A stretch of 64,000 nt of DNA from Chelonoidis abingdonii (taxonomy: Eukaryota; Chordata; Testudines; Testudinidae), in assembly GCF_003597395.2 (NCBI RefSeq), contig NC_133769.1:177890678-177954677 (forward strand), written 5' to 3'. The notes below the pieces were generated by a model. It was not told where the DNA came from and did no database searches. It was given only the letters and a program-made list of their open reading frames with translations. Position numbers and translations under genes: made by a program. Each line of letters begins with the position of its first letter. Position 1 is the stretch's first letter. This document shows positions 1 through 10,794 of the stretch, piece after piece.

Positions 1-42
1 TGGATTTTTCACACCCTGAGAGACGTAGCTATGTCAAGGTAA
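1..42. repeat. Fold-back MITE fragment at window edge
   Basis: The first ~40 bases (gatttttcac and agctatgtca words) match the right part of the element at 4187-4460 and the fold-back element at 41156-41289. It is cut by the window edge, so its full length and target site are unknown. It is a non-coding repeat lying in or beyond the MPZL1 3' UTR. Confidence 0.45.
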
Positions 43-1811
43 ATTCCTTTATAATTTTGATGGACAAGATCAACACTTATTTTTAAGCATCTTTTTCAAT
101 TTTTATCCATTTAAATTTTCAAAGCTGCCCACAATTATGGGTTTTAAGCGTTTTTTCAGTTTAAACTTTCACAGTTGTGGGAAATTGAGGGAGGAAACAA
201 TTTAATGACAGTAGATGCTGAGATTTTAAAAAAAAGTTAAAGCATTATAACCATTAGCACACAAACTGTCAACATCCTATGTCAAAATATACGAAGTATA
301 TAGCCTTAAATCAAACTAATAAGTTCTCAAGCAGCATGTTTCTTACTTTGCCTACCTCTAAATTTCAATTATTGATGGAAATATTTATGCGTCAGTTTTG
401 TGTGTATACAGTGAAATCAATGTTTATGGACATTTACCAATAAAAATCTAATCCTTCCAAGCCTAGTCACACAGTATCAACTGCTAGCCCCATCTCCATT
501 TCAGTTTTTACACCTGTTTTACCCTGACAAGGGATTCTACTTATCCCTGAGCTGTGCTACAAGCCTGCCTTCTCCTACTTAGCACTAGGCATTCATCAGA
601 TGTAGTCCTACACAGCACAAACTTCAGCAGGGCCAGAGATGGACAAGGGCAGCAAACCTGGAGGAATTTTAAAAGCCCTTTAAATTTTGTATTTCCTTTT
701 AACTGACAAAGACCTGGCTTAGTGGCAGGGAATCAAGAGGAAACTCTGCATGCTCCATTGGCTAAAAGTACAGGTTTAAAACTGATCAGGTCTCTGGTCT
801 GATCTCATTAGCTACAAGGCAATGAGAAACTCCTCTGAACTGAGTAAAACCTGAAGACAGCTCACTCAGTCAGAATCAATCCACTTCTATTAACACAGGT
901 TACTGTTCCTGATAAACAAGCTTCAGAGTTAAGACAGATCAAGGGAAATAAGTTCAAAATAGTTTCAGTCCCATATAGCATCAAGTCTTTCTGGCTACAG
1001 CTTTAAGAGATAGAAGCCATCTACTTGAGCCATGGTATGTTGGTTACATTCCCATAAATGCAAAAGACGTCCCTAGTCAGGCTCAGACAAGATCTCAGAT
1101 CATGATGCCTGCAGTTCACTACACACAAGAGGCAGCTTGTTTCCTTCCAGAAGGACTCAATGAACCTTTGGAAAAAATAAGCAAGTGTTCATAAAGATAT
1201 AAGGGAAGAACAAAGAGGATCTAAAACCTTGAAATGAATCTCTCCAGTGTGGGTCTAGCTCACATGCCTTCAACTAGACTAAACAGGTCACAGGGGAGAT
1301 TCCCACAAGAGCAAGCTAGCCATAATGTCAGTGATACAGGTGGGGCTGCATGCTTTCTGCATTATTCAATTTTTCCTGTTCTAGCAGATCACAGGAGATG
1401 GGACTTTAAGAGTCAGTAACAGCGGAATCAAGGATGGCCCTGTCCTCTTATAGCAGCAGGCTTGTGATGGTCCCATTCATCACGCTTCTCCCCTTTACTC
1501 TAAACTAGCTTCAGGGAAAGACAGTATAGGCAGATTATTGCAAGTAAAGTTTTATCACTTTTCCTCTTCCACAAAGTGCAATGTCATCTCTCTCCAGAAG
1601 AGCCCCTGCTTCCTGCTACAAGTGGACAAACAACCCAGCAGGTTTCACTGGAAGAAGGTTGTCCCAGGGAAGGGCACATCAGGATCTAACTGAAGCAAGT
1701 TACCCAGATATGAAGCTTCCTAGACGTCCCCTTCGCTCACTTAGGAAAAGTTGGGTTTTATTTTCACTGCACAAACCCCACTGGGCCACAGTCCCTGTGT
1801 TCTAAGGGACT

Positions 1812-1950
1812 GGCTTTAAGCTCTAACAATACATGGGCTCAATACAGGAGTAACTATATGAAATTCTATGGCCTATGATATACAGGAGGTCAGACTACAT
1901 GAGCTAATAATGGTCCCTTCTGGCCATAAAAATCTATTAATCTATGAGCA
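1812..1950 (+). mobile_element. CR1 LINE 3' end
   Basis: The stretch contains the typical CR1 3'-terminal words (aggaggtcagacta, atggtcccttctggcc) and ends in a short tail of ATCTATTA/ATCTATGA units, as CR1 elements do instead of poly(A). It is 5'-truncated, has no coding capacity and is antisense to MPZL1, probably inside its 3' UTR. Confidence 0.7.
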
Positions 1951-2580
1951 ATGTCACCATTATATAAATTTAAAGTTCTCATACATTTAAAGGGGTAAAG
2001 GGTAGACATTTTAAATGGCTAAAATTTACCGGATCCTTTATAACTTAGCTCTTCCTTCTCCCCCATGCAGATGGGGAGGGTTTTTCTGAGCAAAGAGGTC
2101 TAATTGTATAAGTAAGATGAGGTGGCAGTCAATTTGTATGGATGGAGAAGAGGAAATATCCTATAGAAACTACCTTCCTCATATCCATCCCTTCAAAAAA
2201 GGAAAACCTCGTTGAAAAACAATCAGGTAAATCTAGAATCCCCTAGCACCTTCCAGTTTCTCCATTAATGATTGAGACAAAAAATACTTTAAAATTGCCA
2301 TGTTATGTATTTTCACTTTTTCTCCCCTTATCCTAGATACAAAAAAAGAATATTGGCCTTTTATAAGCAGAATTCTTACTGCATCTCAACATGCAACACT
2401 GGTCTCACTTCTGTACGATTAAATAGACTATTTACACACAACACACATATATCTCTCTGTATTCACATGCATTGGTCCTAGCCTAGGCATCAAAGGCCAC
2501 ATGTGAGTTCTCTGGGTCACATTTGATTCAAGCCATTCCAGTTTGAATTTTTGTTTTGCTTTGGATACGGTGGGATCTCC

Positions 2581-2682
2581 TCAGTTCTTCCGAATGTCAG
2601 CATAAACCACAGATTCCGACTTGTTAATCTTGTCACTGTGTCGCCCACCGGAGTGATCTAATTGCGCATAAATTACTGGGCC
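2581..2682 (-). CDS. MPZL1: MPZL1 exon 6 (last coding exon, ITIM tail)
   Basis: This exon encodes the last 33 residues of MPZL1/PZR, starting GPVIYAQLDH and ending YADIRKN, then TGA. It carries both ITIM-type motifs, VIYAQL near its start and VVYADI near its end; in the known protein these tyrosines, once phosphorylated, bind the SH2 domains of SHP2. The tail is nearly identical to what I recall of mammalian MPZL1. The acceptor is a pyrimidine-rich tract ending CTCAG, and the exon starts in phase 0, matching the phase-0 end of exon 5. The acceptor fixes 2682 and the stop codon fixes 2581. Confidence 0.95.
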   Translation of the reverse strand, partial: GPVIYAQLDHSGGRHSDKINKSESVVYADIRKN

Positions 2683-4186
2683 CTGAGGACAGAGAGAAAA
2701 AACACAGAATCAGTGCTTTTAAGAATGGGTTGCACTTTCCTCTCCCTGCTGCAGAGCCTCCTGTGAGAATACAGGGACAACAAATGCACAGTCGCTGATA
2801 GCTAATGGAACCCCAAAGCAAGTGGACTGAGCTTTCACCTATACAAGAAATCTGGTGTGTCACTTTACTTTTGCAACCCCAGCGTACCATGCTGCACAAG
2901 GGCTCATTTTAACTAGACTGGCCAGCGTGTGAAGAATGCAAGGAAGGATCCATGGTTCTGAAATGTATCAGTTTCCTCAACAGACACAGAAAGCTATGAA
3001 GAAGACATGTAGCTCAGTTAGATGCAAGCCAGTGTTTAATTTTTTTAAGCACCATACTGTGCTACAGATTGCCATTAAGTGACAGAATTTATTGTATGCA
3101 CTATAACTGCAGACCTTCAAATCCTCAGTACAACTTCCCTGTTGGAACACTGGGGCATCAGTCCCTCAGGTAGAGTGAATGAGTTCTAGCCTGCAGCCAG
3201 AGTGTGATATGATGTAGTCACTATTCACCAGCTAAGTAAGCAACTGGATCAATCTTATGATATAGTGACAAAGACCACTTAGATGCTGCAACTAGTGATG
3301 ACTCAGTAGTTGGTGCACCTCCCTCAGTACTGACCCAGTGCCTCAGCTTAGTTTTAAAACAGAAGATCTAACCAGAGGGGTCATCAAGGCTCCCTTGCAA
3401 CTGAGTAGCAATATCAGGCCTGGTGCAGGTCCTCAAATGGTGTTCTGGCCAAAACACCTCATCTCATTCTCTTGGAGTTTTAAATAGATTTAGCATTCTC
3501 CATGACCTAACCTGTTCTGCTAAACTACTATCATGTTCAGATAGCTGCACTTCAGTGATCAATGAAGGAATCCTCATATGTAGTTTGTGGTTCACACCAA
3601 AGAACTTGACAGATGCTGCCAACCAATTTTGTTTCAGTGCCCCAGAGGGCAGCAATGCACATGAAGCTTCAGAACAGAGGTACCAAATGCTCTGCTGAAA
3701 CCCATAGGTTCACCACCAATACCTGTTCTCCCTGAAATGCAACCTGCAGGAATATGAAGTGCAGAGTGGGATGGGGATGGGACTGGAGTGCTCCATATCC
3801 CGAAAGCAGGTATCAGAGAAGCAGGCAAAAGGGTGGGAAATTGATTTCAGCAAAACGACAACTTCTCAGTTGCAGTGCTAGGGTATTGCACACTCTCAGT
3901 GAGTTAGATACAAGCAGAGGCATCATCTCAGAAAATTGAAAGGGGAAGGGAGGGAAGTTGTATCAGCATAAAAACATGATATGTGATTATATTATATCCT
4001 ACAAAGTTGGGGGAGGGGGCAAAAAGTGGAGCAGACAGATGCATGGAAAGCTGGGGGAGCAAACAAAGGTGTGGGGATGAAACTGCCCCCCTTACCCGAT
4101 AGTAAACAATGTCCCTGGATACAAGGCTGAGGATGGTGCAGCCACCTGAGAAAAGTGGTCTCAGCACAATCGAGTCTGCACAATCA

Positions 4187-4460
4187 GAGTGCATCTATGC
4201 TACAGAGACTATACCAGCCACGCTACATGACCACAGCTACATAGGCATAACCCTGTCGTGTAGGCAAAGCCTAAACCAATGGAAGAGATTGTTCTGTGTA
4301 GGAACACCGCCCGCTTGAATAATGGTAGCTATTCGACAGAAGCAGCGACATAGTTGCATCTACACCAGGGGCAGGTCAGCACAGCTATGTCAGTCGGGGG
4401 TGGATTTTTCACATCAACTGACTTAGCTATGTCAACCTCACTTTTAGCACAGACCATGCC
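4187..4460. repeat. MITE-like repeat
   Basis: This non-coding block has phrases typical of reptile MITEs (catctatgct at the left, gcatctacaccag internally, tagctatgtcaacc near the right). Its right part is shared with the window start and with 41156-41289. Borders are approximate and I could not find a clean target duplication. Confidence 0.5.
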
Positions 4461-5504
4461 TCAATCACACTTACAGTCCTTATGAGAACTAAGAGGAAGT
4501 GACTGACTTAGTGATGTAAATTTTTTTCCCCAATGGGGCAAAAAGTGGTTCTAAAACCAAGATATTTCCAGGTCTCTACACCAGCTCATTTCCCTTTTGT
4601 CAGTTTGACTGACTCTCTCAGCTTCCCTGATCTCTCTGGATGAAAGTGGCCTTCACATACCCACCATGGTTCCCTCTCTTTCCTGGAAGGACGTGTTTCA
4701 AATGTGACTGTGTTGAATCAGATACCCTTACAATTGACTCTCCAATAGAGTAATTAGAAGCAAGGAGAGAGAAAAGTCTGGGCCTCAGAGAGACGTGCTA
4801 TCAAAGCCAGCTCTTGAAGAGCTGCTGAGCAGAAGCATGCAACAACTACTCCTTCCAAAATACTCTTTATCTCTGTTAAGAGAGGAATTGGAGATTACAA
4901 ACTACTTCTGGGGAAAATATTTATCAAACTAAGCTAAAGGCTTCTAGGAAAAAGGGGAGGCAAAAGAGGTAACAGCGAAAGGAAGGCTGACGCCCTCCAG
5001 AGACACATAGGTACTGGAAAGATATAGCTGCCACATACATATGCATTATTAAACATGAAACAGGGAGGAAGAAGGGGAAGAATTCCAAGGGAGATGGTCT
5101 AAAGGTTTTTAAAATAAAAAGCTGTCAATATACTTCAGTTGACTTCATTGGACTGGACAGTAGGCACTGGTAGTTCCTAGCTATTAGCTGTGATGCTATG
5201 TCAAGATACTGTCACAACTTACAGTAAGAATGCAGGAATGCCTCCCACAAATTAATGCACCTGTACAGAAAGTGCCAAATGACCTGAGAACTTGTACTTT
5301 AAGAGTGAGAAAAAGCTCATTTGCCCCTTAGATACAATTTGGGTATGCGATTGTGAAGCACAGATGGTTACACACCAATATACTGTAAAGATATCTCACC
5401 TATTCAGATCACTGCCAACTGTCTGATCAGATCATAAGATACTAACAGACCTTTCCACCATCTGTTGCAATGCAATGAAGTTTGAGAACTCCTGGTCTAA
5501 GGGC

Positions 5505-5680
5505 TTGTCTATACAGGACAATTGACTGGAATAGCTATTGCAGAATAGATTTCCCCATGGACACACTGATTCTGGAATAAACTCATCCACATGGGGAAGC
5601 TATTCCAGAATTGCTATTCTGCTTTAAATTCACACTTTACCTTATTCTGGAATAAATCTCCTGTGTACAAAAGCCGGGGC
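5505..5680. repeat. MITE-like repeat with imperfect inverted ends
   Basis: The left side (gcttgtctatacagga, then ggaatagctatt) is an imperfect inverted match of the right side (cttattctggaata, then cctgtgtacaaaagc). It is non-coding. A diverged relative appears at about 35505-35565 (aatagctattgcagaata). Superfamily not determined. Confidence 0.5.
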
Positions 5681-6444
5681 AGGGAGGACACCAAAAATCT
5701 AGAACAGCCAACACCTTTCAACCAACATGTTTTGAAATACTTCGCACCTAGCATAGACATCTTTAAAAACACATTGGCATTTTGTTTGCCTAGATTAAGA
5801 GGTCTGAGTTAGCTGCTAACCCTTTCTCTAGTTGTACACACAGATTAGTATCTTTTAGCTCCATTTAACCAGTCAAGGTTAACCCTAGAGGCAAGCTTAG
5901 GCTGACCACAATTGGAAAACGTTTTCAGATATGTTAAATTCTGTCTACACTAAGTGCTGACACATTTTAAGCTCCACTTAATGAGTTAAGTATTGATTTT
6001 AAGAATACCTTTTCTCTAGTCTAGACAACCTTTTCTTGCTTCGTCTCTGTCAAACCATGCTCCTCCCACCACTTTGCTTACCCCAACTTAAACCAATAGC
6101 CTCATGCTTCCCGCCTACCTCCTTGCTCAGGGCAGCCCAACATTACTATAAATCTGAAATATTTAATTTTGACTCTAGCTGAAAGGAAAGTTGTATCTTC
6201 ATTCATCTGTTCTAGGAAGAAGCCAAAAAAAAAAAATCTATTAATGGATAAACTCCATCCAAAGGGAATACAAAGTGATTTTACAAAGTTAAGAAACAGT
6301 TCTGAAAATTACAAGTACGCTCCCTTCCCAGATCACTTACAAAGTCCTCCAGCTAACACCATGGCTAAAAGTCAAAGCCACCAGAAATACAGATCTATGA
6401 AACCACCTAATTTTCCTTTTCAGAATGTCACCCTGTGGCTTTTC

Positions 6445-6520
6445 ATACATGTAGATTGTAAACTCTATGGGCCAAGGACTTTGCCTTCATTCTGCTCTAT
6501 GAAGTGCTTAGCAAGTTTGG
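6445..6520 (+). mobile_element. L2-like LINE 3' end fragment
   Basis: The words gtagattgtaaactc and ggccaaggactttgcc followed by aagtgcttagcaa resemble the conserved 3' end of L2-type LINEs (a line of the type 'gcagggactgt...cctagcac'). It is short and diverged. Confidence 0.45.
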
Positions 6521-6649
6521 CACTATTAACATAAAAGATTTCATACAGTATGTTTAGAGTGTTCATAGAGATCACTAATTTCGATTATTAGGTCTCATTT
6601 CTTCAATCAGCTCCAGTCAGACATCTAGTTATGCATTACAAGGACCTTG

Positions 6650-6880
6650 TCTACATTACAGGTTACTTCGGTATAACTTATATCAGTCACGAGTATGACT
6701 AATCCACACCCTTGAGCAACATAAGTTACACCAACCTAAGCACCGGTGTAGACAGCATGATGCCGGTGGGAGGGCTTCTCCTGCTGACATAGCTACTGCC
6801 TCTTGAGAAGCCAGGAGTTAAGCCAACAGGAGAGCTATCTCCAATTGGCTTAGAGCATCTTCACCAGAAGTGCTGTAGTG
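6650..6880. repeat. MITE-like repeat
   Basis: It begins ccttgtctacattacagg and contains ggtataacttatatcag and ccggtgtagacagcatg. 'GTCTACA' near the ends is common to many reptile MITEs, and the 37010-37205 element is similar in style. Non-coding; borders approximate. Confidence 0.45.
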
Positions 6881-7230
6881 GAGATGCAACAAGGAGCCCT
6901 GAACATTCTTGCCAACTCACACCCATATTATATATAGTGTCCCTGTTTGAGAGATTTCTAGGCTTTCCATTAGATTTTCCCCATACCTCATGAAGGCACT
7001 TTTCATTTTCTGTGGAATGATTGTCTAGGTCAGTATTAGATTCTGCCTTCAATTGTTGAGTGGAACCATGGAGGTTCAAAGCCCCAGGAGGGTGAAATGA
7101 ACTGTTAGACGTCCACAAGGTTGAATGAACTCACAGGAGCCAAAGGCATCATACTCACAGGCAGACTGTTACTGTTTTGTGTTTCAATTGCATTGACTCA
7201 CTCGTTCAAACACAGGCATATTTATCACTT

Positions 7231-7540
7231 AGGCTACATCTACGCTGCACCTGGGAGGCACAACTCTGGAAGACGCATATGCTAGCCCTGCTTGAGCGGA
7301 CATGCTAAAAAGGCAGTGTGGCTGCAATAGTGTGGGCAGCAGCTCAGGCTAGCTGCAAAAGTACAACCCTGTCCAAGATCCTAGGTATTTAGTCAAGCAG
7401 CTACCCCAAGCTGTTGCCCATGCTGCCGTAGGCTTGTTACTATTTTTAAAGCACTAGCTTAAGCAGAGCTAGCACGTATACATCTACCTAAGCTGGGAAT
7501 TACACCTCCCAGCTACCGTGTAGACACACGGTGTTAGGGT
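7231..7540. repeat. MITE with inverted ends
   Basis: The left end (ctacatctacgctgcacc then tgggaggca) is the imperfect inverted complement of the right end (acctcccagctac then cgtgtagacac). About 300 bp, no coding capacity. It is followed directly by another MITE-like stretch. Confidence 0.5.
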
Positions 7541-7905
7541 GCATCTGCACTAGGAAAAAGAGGTGTGTTCTTACCTCATGTTAGTTAACATGCGCTAACT
7601 GACATGAGGTAAAATGCTACTGAAAATAATGTAGTTTTCACATGTAAGATCTTTATTTCAATCGTGGAGGCATGGATCAGCATTCATGTCACACTCCCTG
7701 TCAGTACCTGGCCCAAGCCAGGGAAGCTAACAATCCAACCAGCAGACCAAATTCAGTGATGAATCCTGGTCACGTGTCACCTTGGCATACACTAAGGCAA
7801 CGATGACCACCTCAATCTGCTAACAGAAGTGAAGGCAGCAAACTGCCTTGTCTTCACTAGGGTTTTACCTCATGTCAGTTTCCACGTTAACTAACAAGTC
7901 TTTTT
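7541..7905. repeat. MITE halves interrupted by other sequence
   Basis: At 7541-7620 the sequence reads gcatctgcactagg, ttacctcatgttagttaac and then its near-complement gacatgaggtaa. At 7845-7905 a second piece (cttcactagggttttacctcatgtcag, written here only as its key words tcttcactaggg and acctcatgtcagttt) repeats it. The middle is not recognised. I infer two copies or one interrupted copy of a fold-back MITE. Confidence 0.35.
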
Positions 7906-8204
7906 CCCATAGAGAGCACAAGGCCAAAAGGGATATACACCTCATTGTCTGTTCATTAACAGCTAGGTTGAATCCCTGCTTTTTGGAAATGCTAAAGCTA
8001 GGAAGTATAGTTCACAAACCTCAACTACAGCTTTACACCCAATCCCATACAGAGCAGATCCCTTTTCCTCCCAGCTGCTTGAGTACATGGAACAACATAG
8101 CCAGCTAATTCAGCTCTCCCACCCCACCTTCACCCTCTCCACAGCATGGATCCACCTCTCCCACACCCTGGGAGGTCCCTGCATTGGAGAGTACTGAAAT
8201 TTAC

Positions 8205-8310
8205 CTGGTGCAATCTGGTGGGCACATGGTTTACCAAACCCTCTGTGTCGGAGGGTGACTTCCGTGGAGCCTGCTTAACCGGCGACATCAAGCTCTCAGA
8301 GGTACTGCAG
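8205..8310 (-). CDS. MPZL1: MPZL1 exon 5
   Basis: This 106-nt exon encodes 35 cytoplasmic residues (CSTSESLMSPVKQ through to THRLHQ-like end TRLHQ) after a first base that completes the glycine codon begun in exon 4. The block SPVKQAPRKSPSDTEGLV is the hallmark MPZL1 juxtamembrane sequence. The acceptor is at 8311-8312 (CAG on the minus strand), the donor GTAAAT begins at 8204, phase 2 in and phase 0 out. Because 106 is not divisible by 3, skipping this exon would shift exon 6 out of frame and remove both ITIMs. That agrees with the known ITIM-less PZRb isoform, though I did not check how that isoform is made. Confidence 0.95.
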
Positions 8311-10790
8311 CTGACGCGGTGGCAGAGCAGAATTTGCAGGACAACATTCAAGAGACAAACAAAAAACAGGAACAAAAAACAAAAGCGAGTGATGGCAGGA
8401 TGAAGTGACAGGCTATGCCAAAGTAAAAGTGATCACAATGGGTACTGAGACCAGTTCACACGTTCTCCCTGCCTACCCAGTCACTCGTACACTTGTCCTC
8501 ATACATATCACAGCTATTCTCCTCTACATAGTAAAGCCAGATTAAACCATAAGAACCTGGGATTTTGCTTTCTTTTCCTATGTATGACACATCAGAGAAC
8601 ATCCAGATGTGAATACAAACTACTTTCTAACTGTGCATAGGCTAACTAACCCCCTCCTCAGTCCACATCAGTGAGGACTTCACCATTACTACATCTAACA
8701 AAAGTGGCAGGAACCACCAGCTCTTCCATGCTACATAGGTGGCTGCCATACGTCTCCTGGCTAATTCTTTTGTATTTGACTTGCCTGGGATTCCAGACTA
8801 ATTTAACCTCTTGTTCTCTGGATCCCAGTTCCTTTAGTGGCAATCATAGTAGTCACAGGTGACAGACTGGCTGGGTCATAATTGCAGCCCCTTATACTTC
8901 TAACAGGACAGATCAAATACATTTCACTCAGCAACTCTGGGAACAGTTTTGGGGAGGAGGCTGACGGCTCTAAAGTTAGTTCAGTTAGATTTGCTTTTCT
9001 ACATGCTCCTTTCAATCTCCATAGAAGAGACTCGGGAGAGAAAGTAGAAGGAAACATTCACATATCTGGGATGGACCTGGGATTAAGGAGACCAAAATGA
9101 GCTATGGTCCTTTAAAATTTCATTAGGCAACCCCTGGTCCCAGCAGCAGTCTATATCTCTGAACACTGGCCTCGCCGTTCTCTTACCCAAGCATACACTA
9201 CAGAAACATGCCACCTTTTCCTATACACAAAACAAATATAGGAACTCCCTTTAACACCACTTTTTTGCCCACTAATTAACCCCTCTCCCCCCCATAATGC
9301 CCCACCCCTTACACATGCAGCAAATACAAACACGTGAATAATGACAATGACATTGAGCAGAATGCAACTCCTCACAGGCCAACCTTTTTGTTATCCAAAG
9401 GGTTAATCAAACCTTTAGAGAGCCAGCATCTCAGACACATGACAGTAAAAAAGGGAATACTAGAAAAAGGGACCTGGAGACCCAGCAGTGAGGAGCTTCT
9501 ACTCTGGCTGAAATTGACTGAGCAGCCCTTTAAACAGCTAAAATGGGTTATAGAAGATTTCTGGGGCTGACCATGTATTCCTCCTACAAGTCTGTATTGT
9601 ACCTAAAGGTCACAATGGAATTTTAAGAAGCTTGTGCACCTAGAGTTCATGGTGATGGGTACTTTAGAAATCCATCATTATTGTCACAAAGAAGAATAGG
9701 CACTGGAAATTTAGAAGTTTTATTCCCACAGGGAAGAACTCTGAATGGACTATGTTCTAGTCCATTGATGAGTTCACTACTAGCAGAGACTGAGGTATGC
9801 TGATTGGGATAAGTAGCATTCCCACCCCAATTAGACAGAAGACAATGAATTCCAAGCTCCCAATGAAATGTGCCATCCCCTTGCCAACAGTCTGTAACAG
9901 GACAATCCAGCACAAGTCACAATGGAGTTATGTTAGCACAGAGCTAGCTGGTTAGTCAGCAAGGGAAGAGGAAATGTGTACACATACACACAGGTATTAA
10001 CAGCAACCACCAATGTGATTAGTTACCATGGTGTCTAGTGGGACTGGAAGAGGAGACCCAGCCCTGTTACATTCCCAATCTGGCGTCTATATCAGGATCT
10101 CTGAAAGGAGATGAAGATAAGCAGGATCCGATCCCAGCACATCAAGGCACAAAGGAAAAAAAACCAAAGTCAGAGTAAGAATGGAGGTTTTGGCATTGCC
10201 ATGCAGGGGTTCTCAACACCACCCAAATGCCCCCTCCCCACTTTAGCTCAAGACAGAACCATTATCCCAATCTGTGTATTACACTGCCATATATTGGGTT
10301 AGTTTCACTTAAAAATTAGTCCACGAACCTTTGGTAGTGATATTAACAGCAATCACAGTATATATGTGGCCCTCTCCTTAACCAACACATGCAGGGCTGG
10401 TATGGTCAGTGAAAGCAGTATTAAAGTTTAAAGATGACTTTGCTGGAAGGCGACCTATAATAGTTAAATCTATTAGAATTTACAGTGCACGAATATTACT
10501 GACCCAACCCTAGCACCCGCACTGGCATCCTTTACCTGGAAAACACTAGAGTGGAACAACCCGAAGCAAGGCATTTGACTCCTGATATAAGCACCTTTGA
10601 TGCGTGTCAGTGCATGCTTCCTTTAGTTATGGGGAAAAACACAAACCAAAAGAAAGCCAGGCTTTCCACACTGAACTCTGAGCACACACAGCTGACTTCA
10701 CTCAGTCTTACCATTGGACTCTAATGAACCCATTTTCTCCAAGGTCTCCAGCTTGGAACAGGGTGGGGTGGGGATGAGCTCTTTAGACAC
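8311..10790 (-). other. MPZL1: MPZL1 intron 4, part near exon 5
   Basis: This is intronic sequence between exon 5 and the repeat-rich 10.8-14.3 kb block. I see AT-rich unique-looking DNA with scattered short ORFs on both strands (for example 8658-9100, 9334-9570, 9647-9913), none with a recognisable domain, splice consensus or codon bias. No repeat was identified with confidence. Confidence 0.75.
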
Positions 10791-10794
10791 TGTC

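Larger units (their letters stand above)
1..2580 (-). other. MPZL1: MPZL1 3' UTR and downstream flank
   Basis: The stop codon of the last MPZL1 exon is at 2581-2583 on the minus strand, so sequence at lower coordinates is 3' UTR and then downstream flank. One canonical poly(A) signal on the minus strand (AATAAA, complement at 1757-1762) would give a UTR of about 0.8 kb; a longer UTR reaching past the window edge is equally possible. The stretch holds an antisense CR1 tail (1812-1950) and a MITE fragment at the edge. I see no other gene in it; the small ORFs at 1234-1419 and 1581-1805 have no recognisable domain. Confidence 0.55.
2683..8204 (-). other. MPZL1: MPZL1 intron 5
   Basis: This is 5.5 kb of intron between exons 5 and 6, with donor GTAAAT beside 8205 and acceptor CTCAG beside 2682. 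It holds several MITE-like elements (about 4187-4460, 5505-5680, 6650-6880, 7231-7905) and an L2-like tail (6445-6520). The remainder, including 2.7-4.1 kb and 4.5-5.5 kb, shows no gene or repeat that I recognise. Small ORFs on both strands there (for example at 3423-3698 and 3928-4194) have no domain. Confidence 0.85.
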
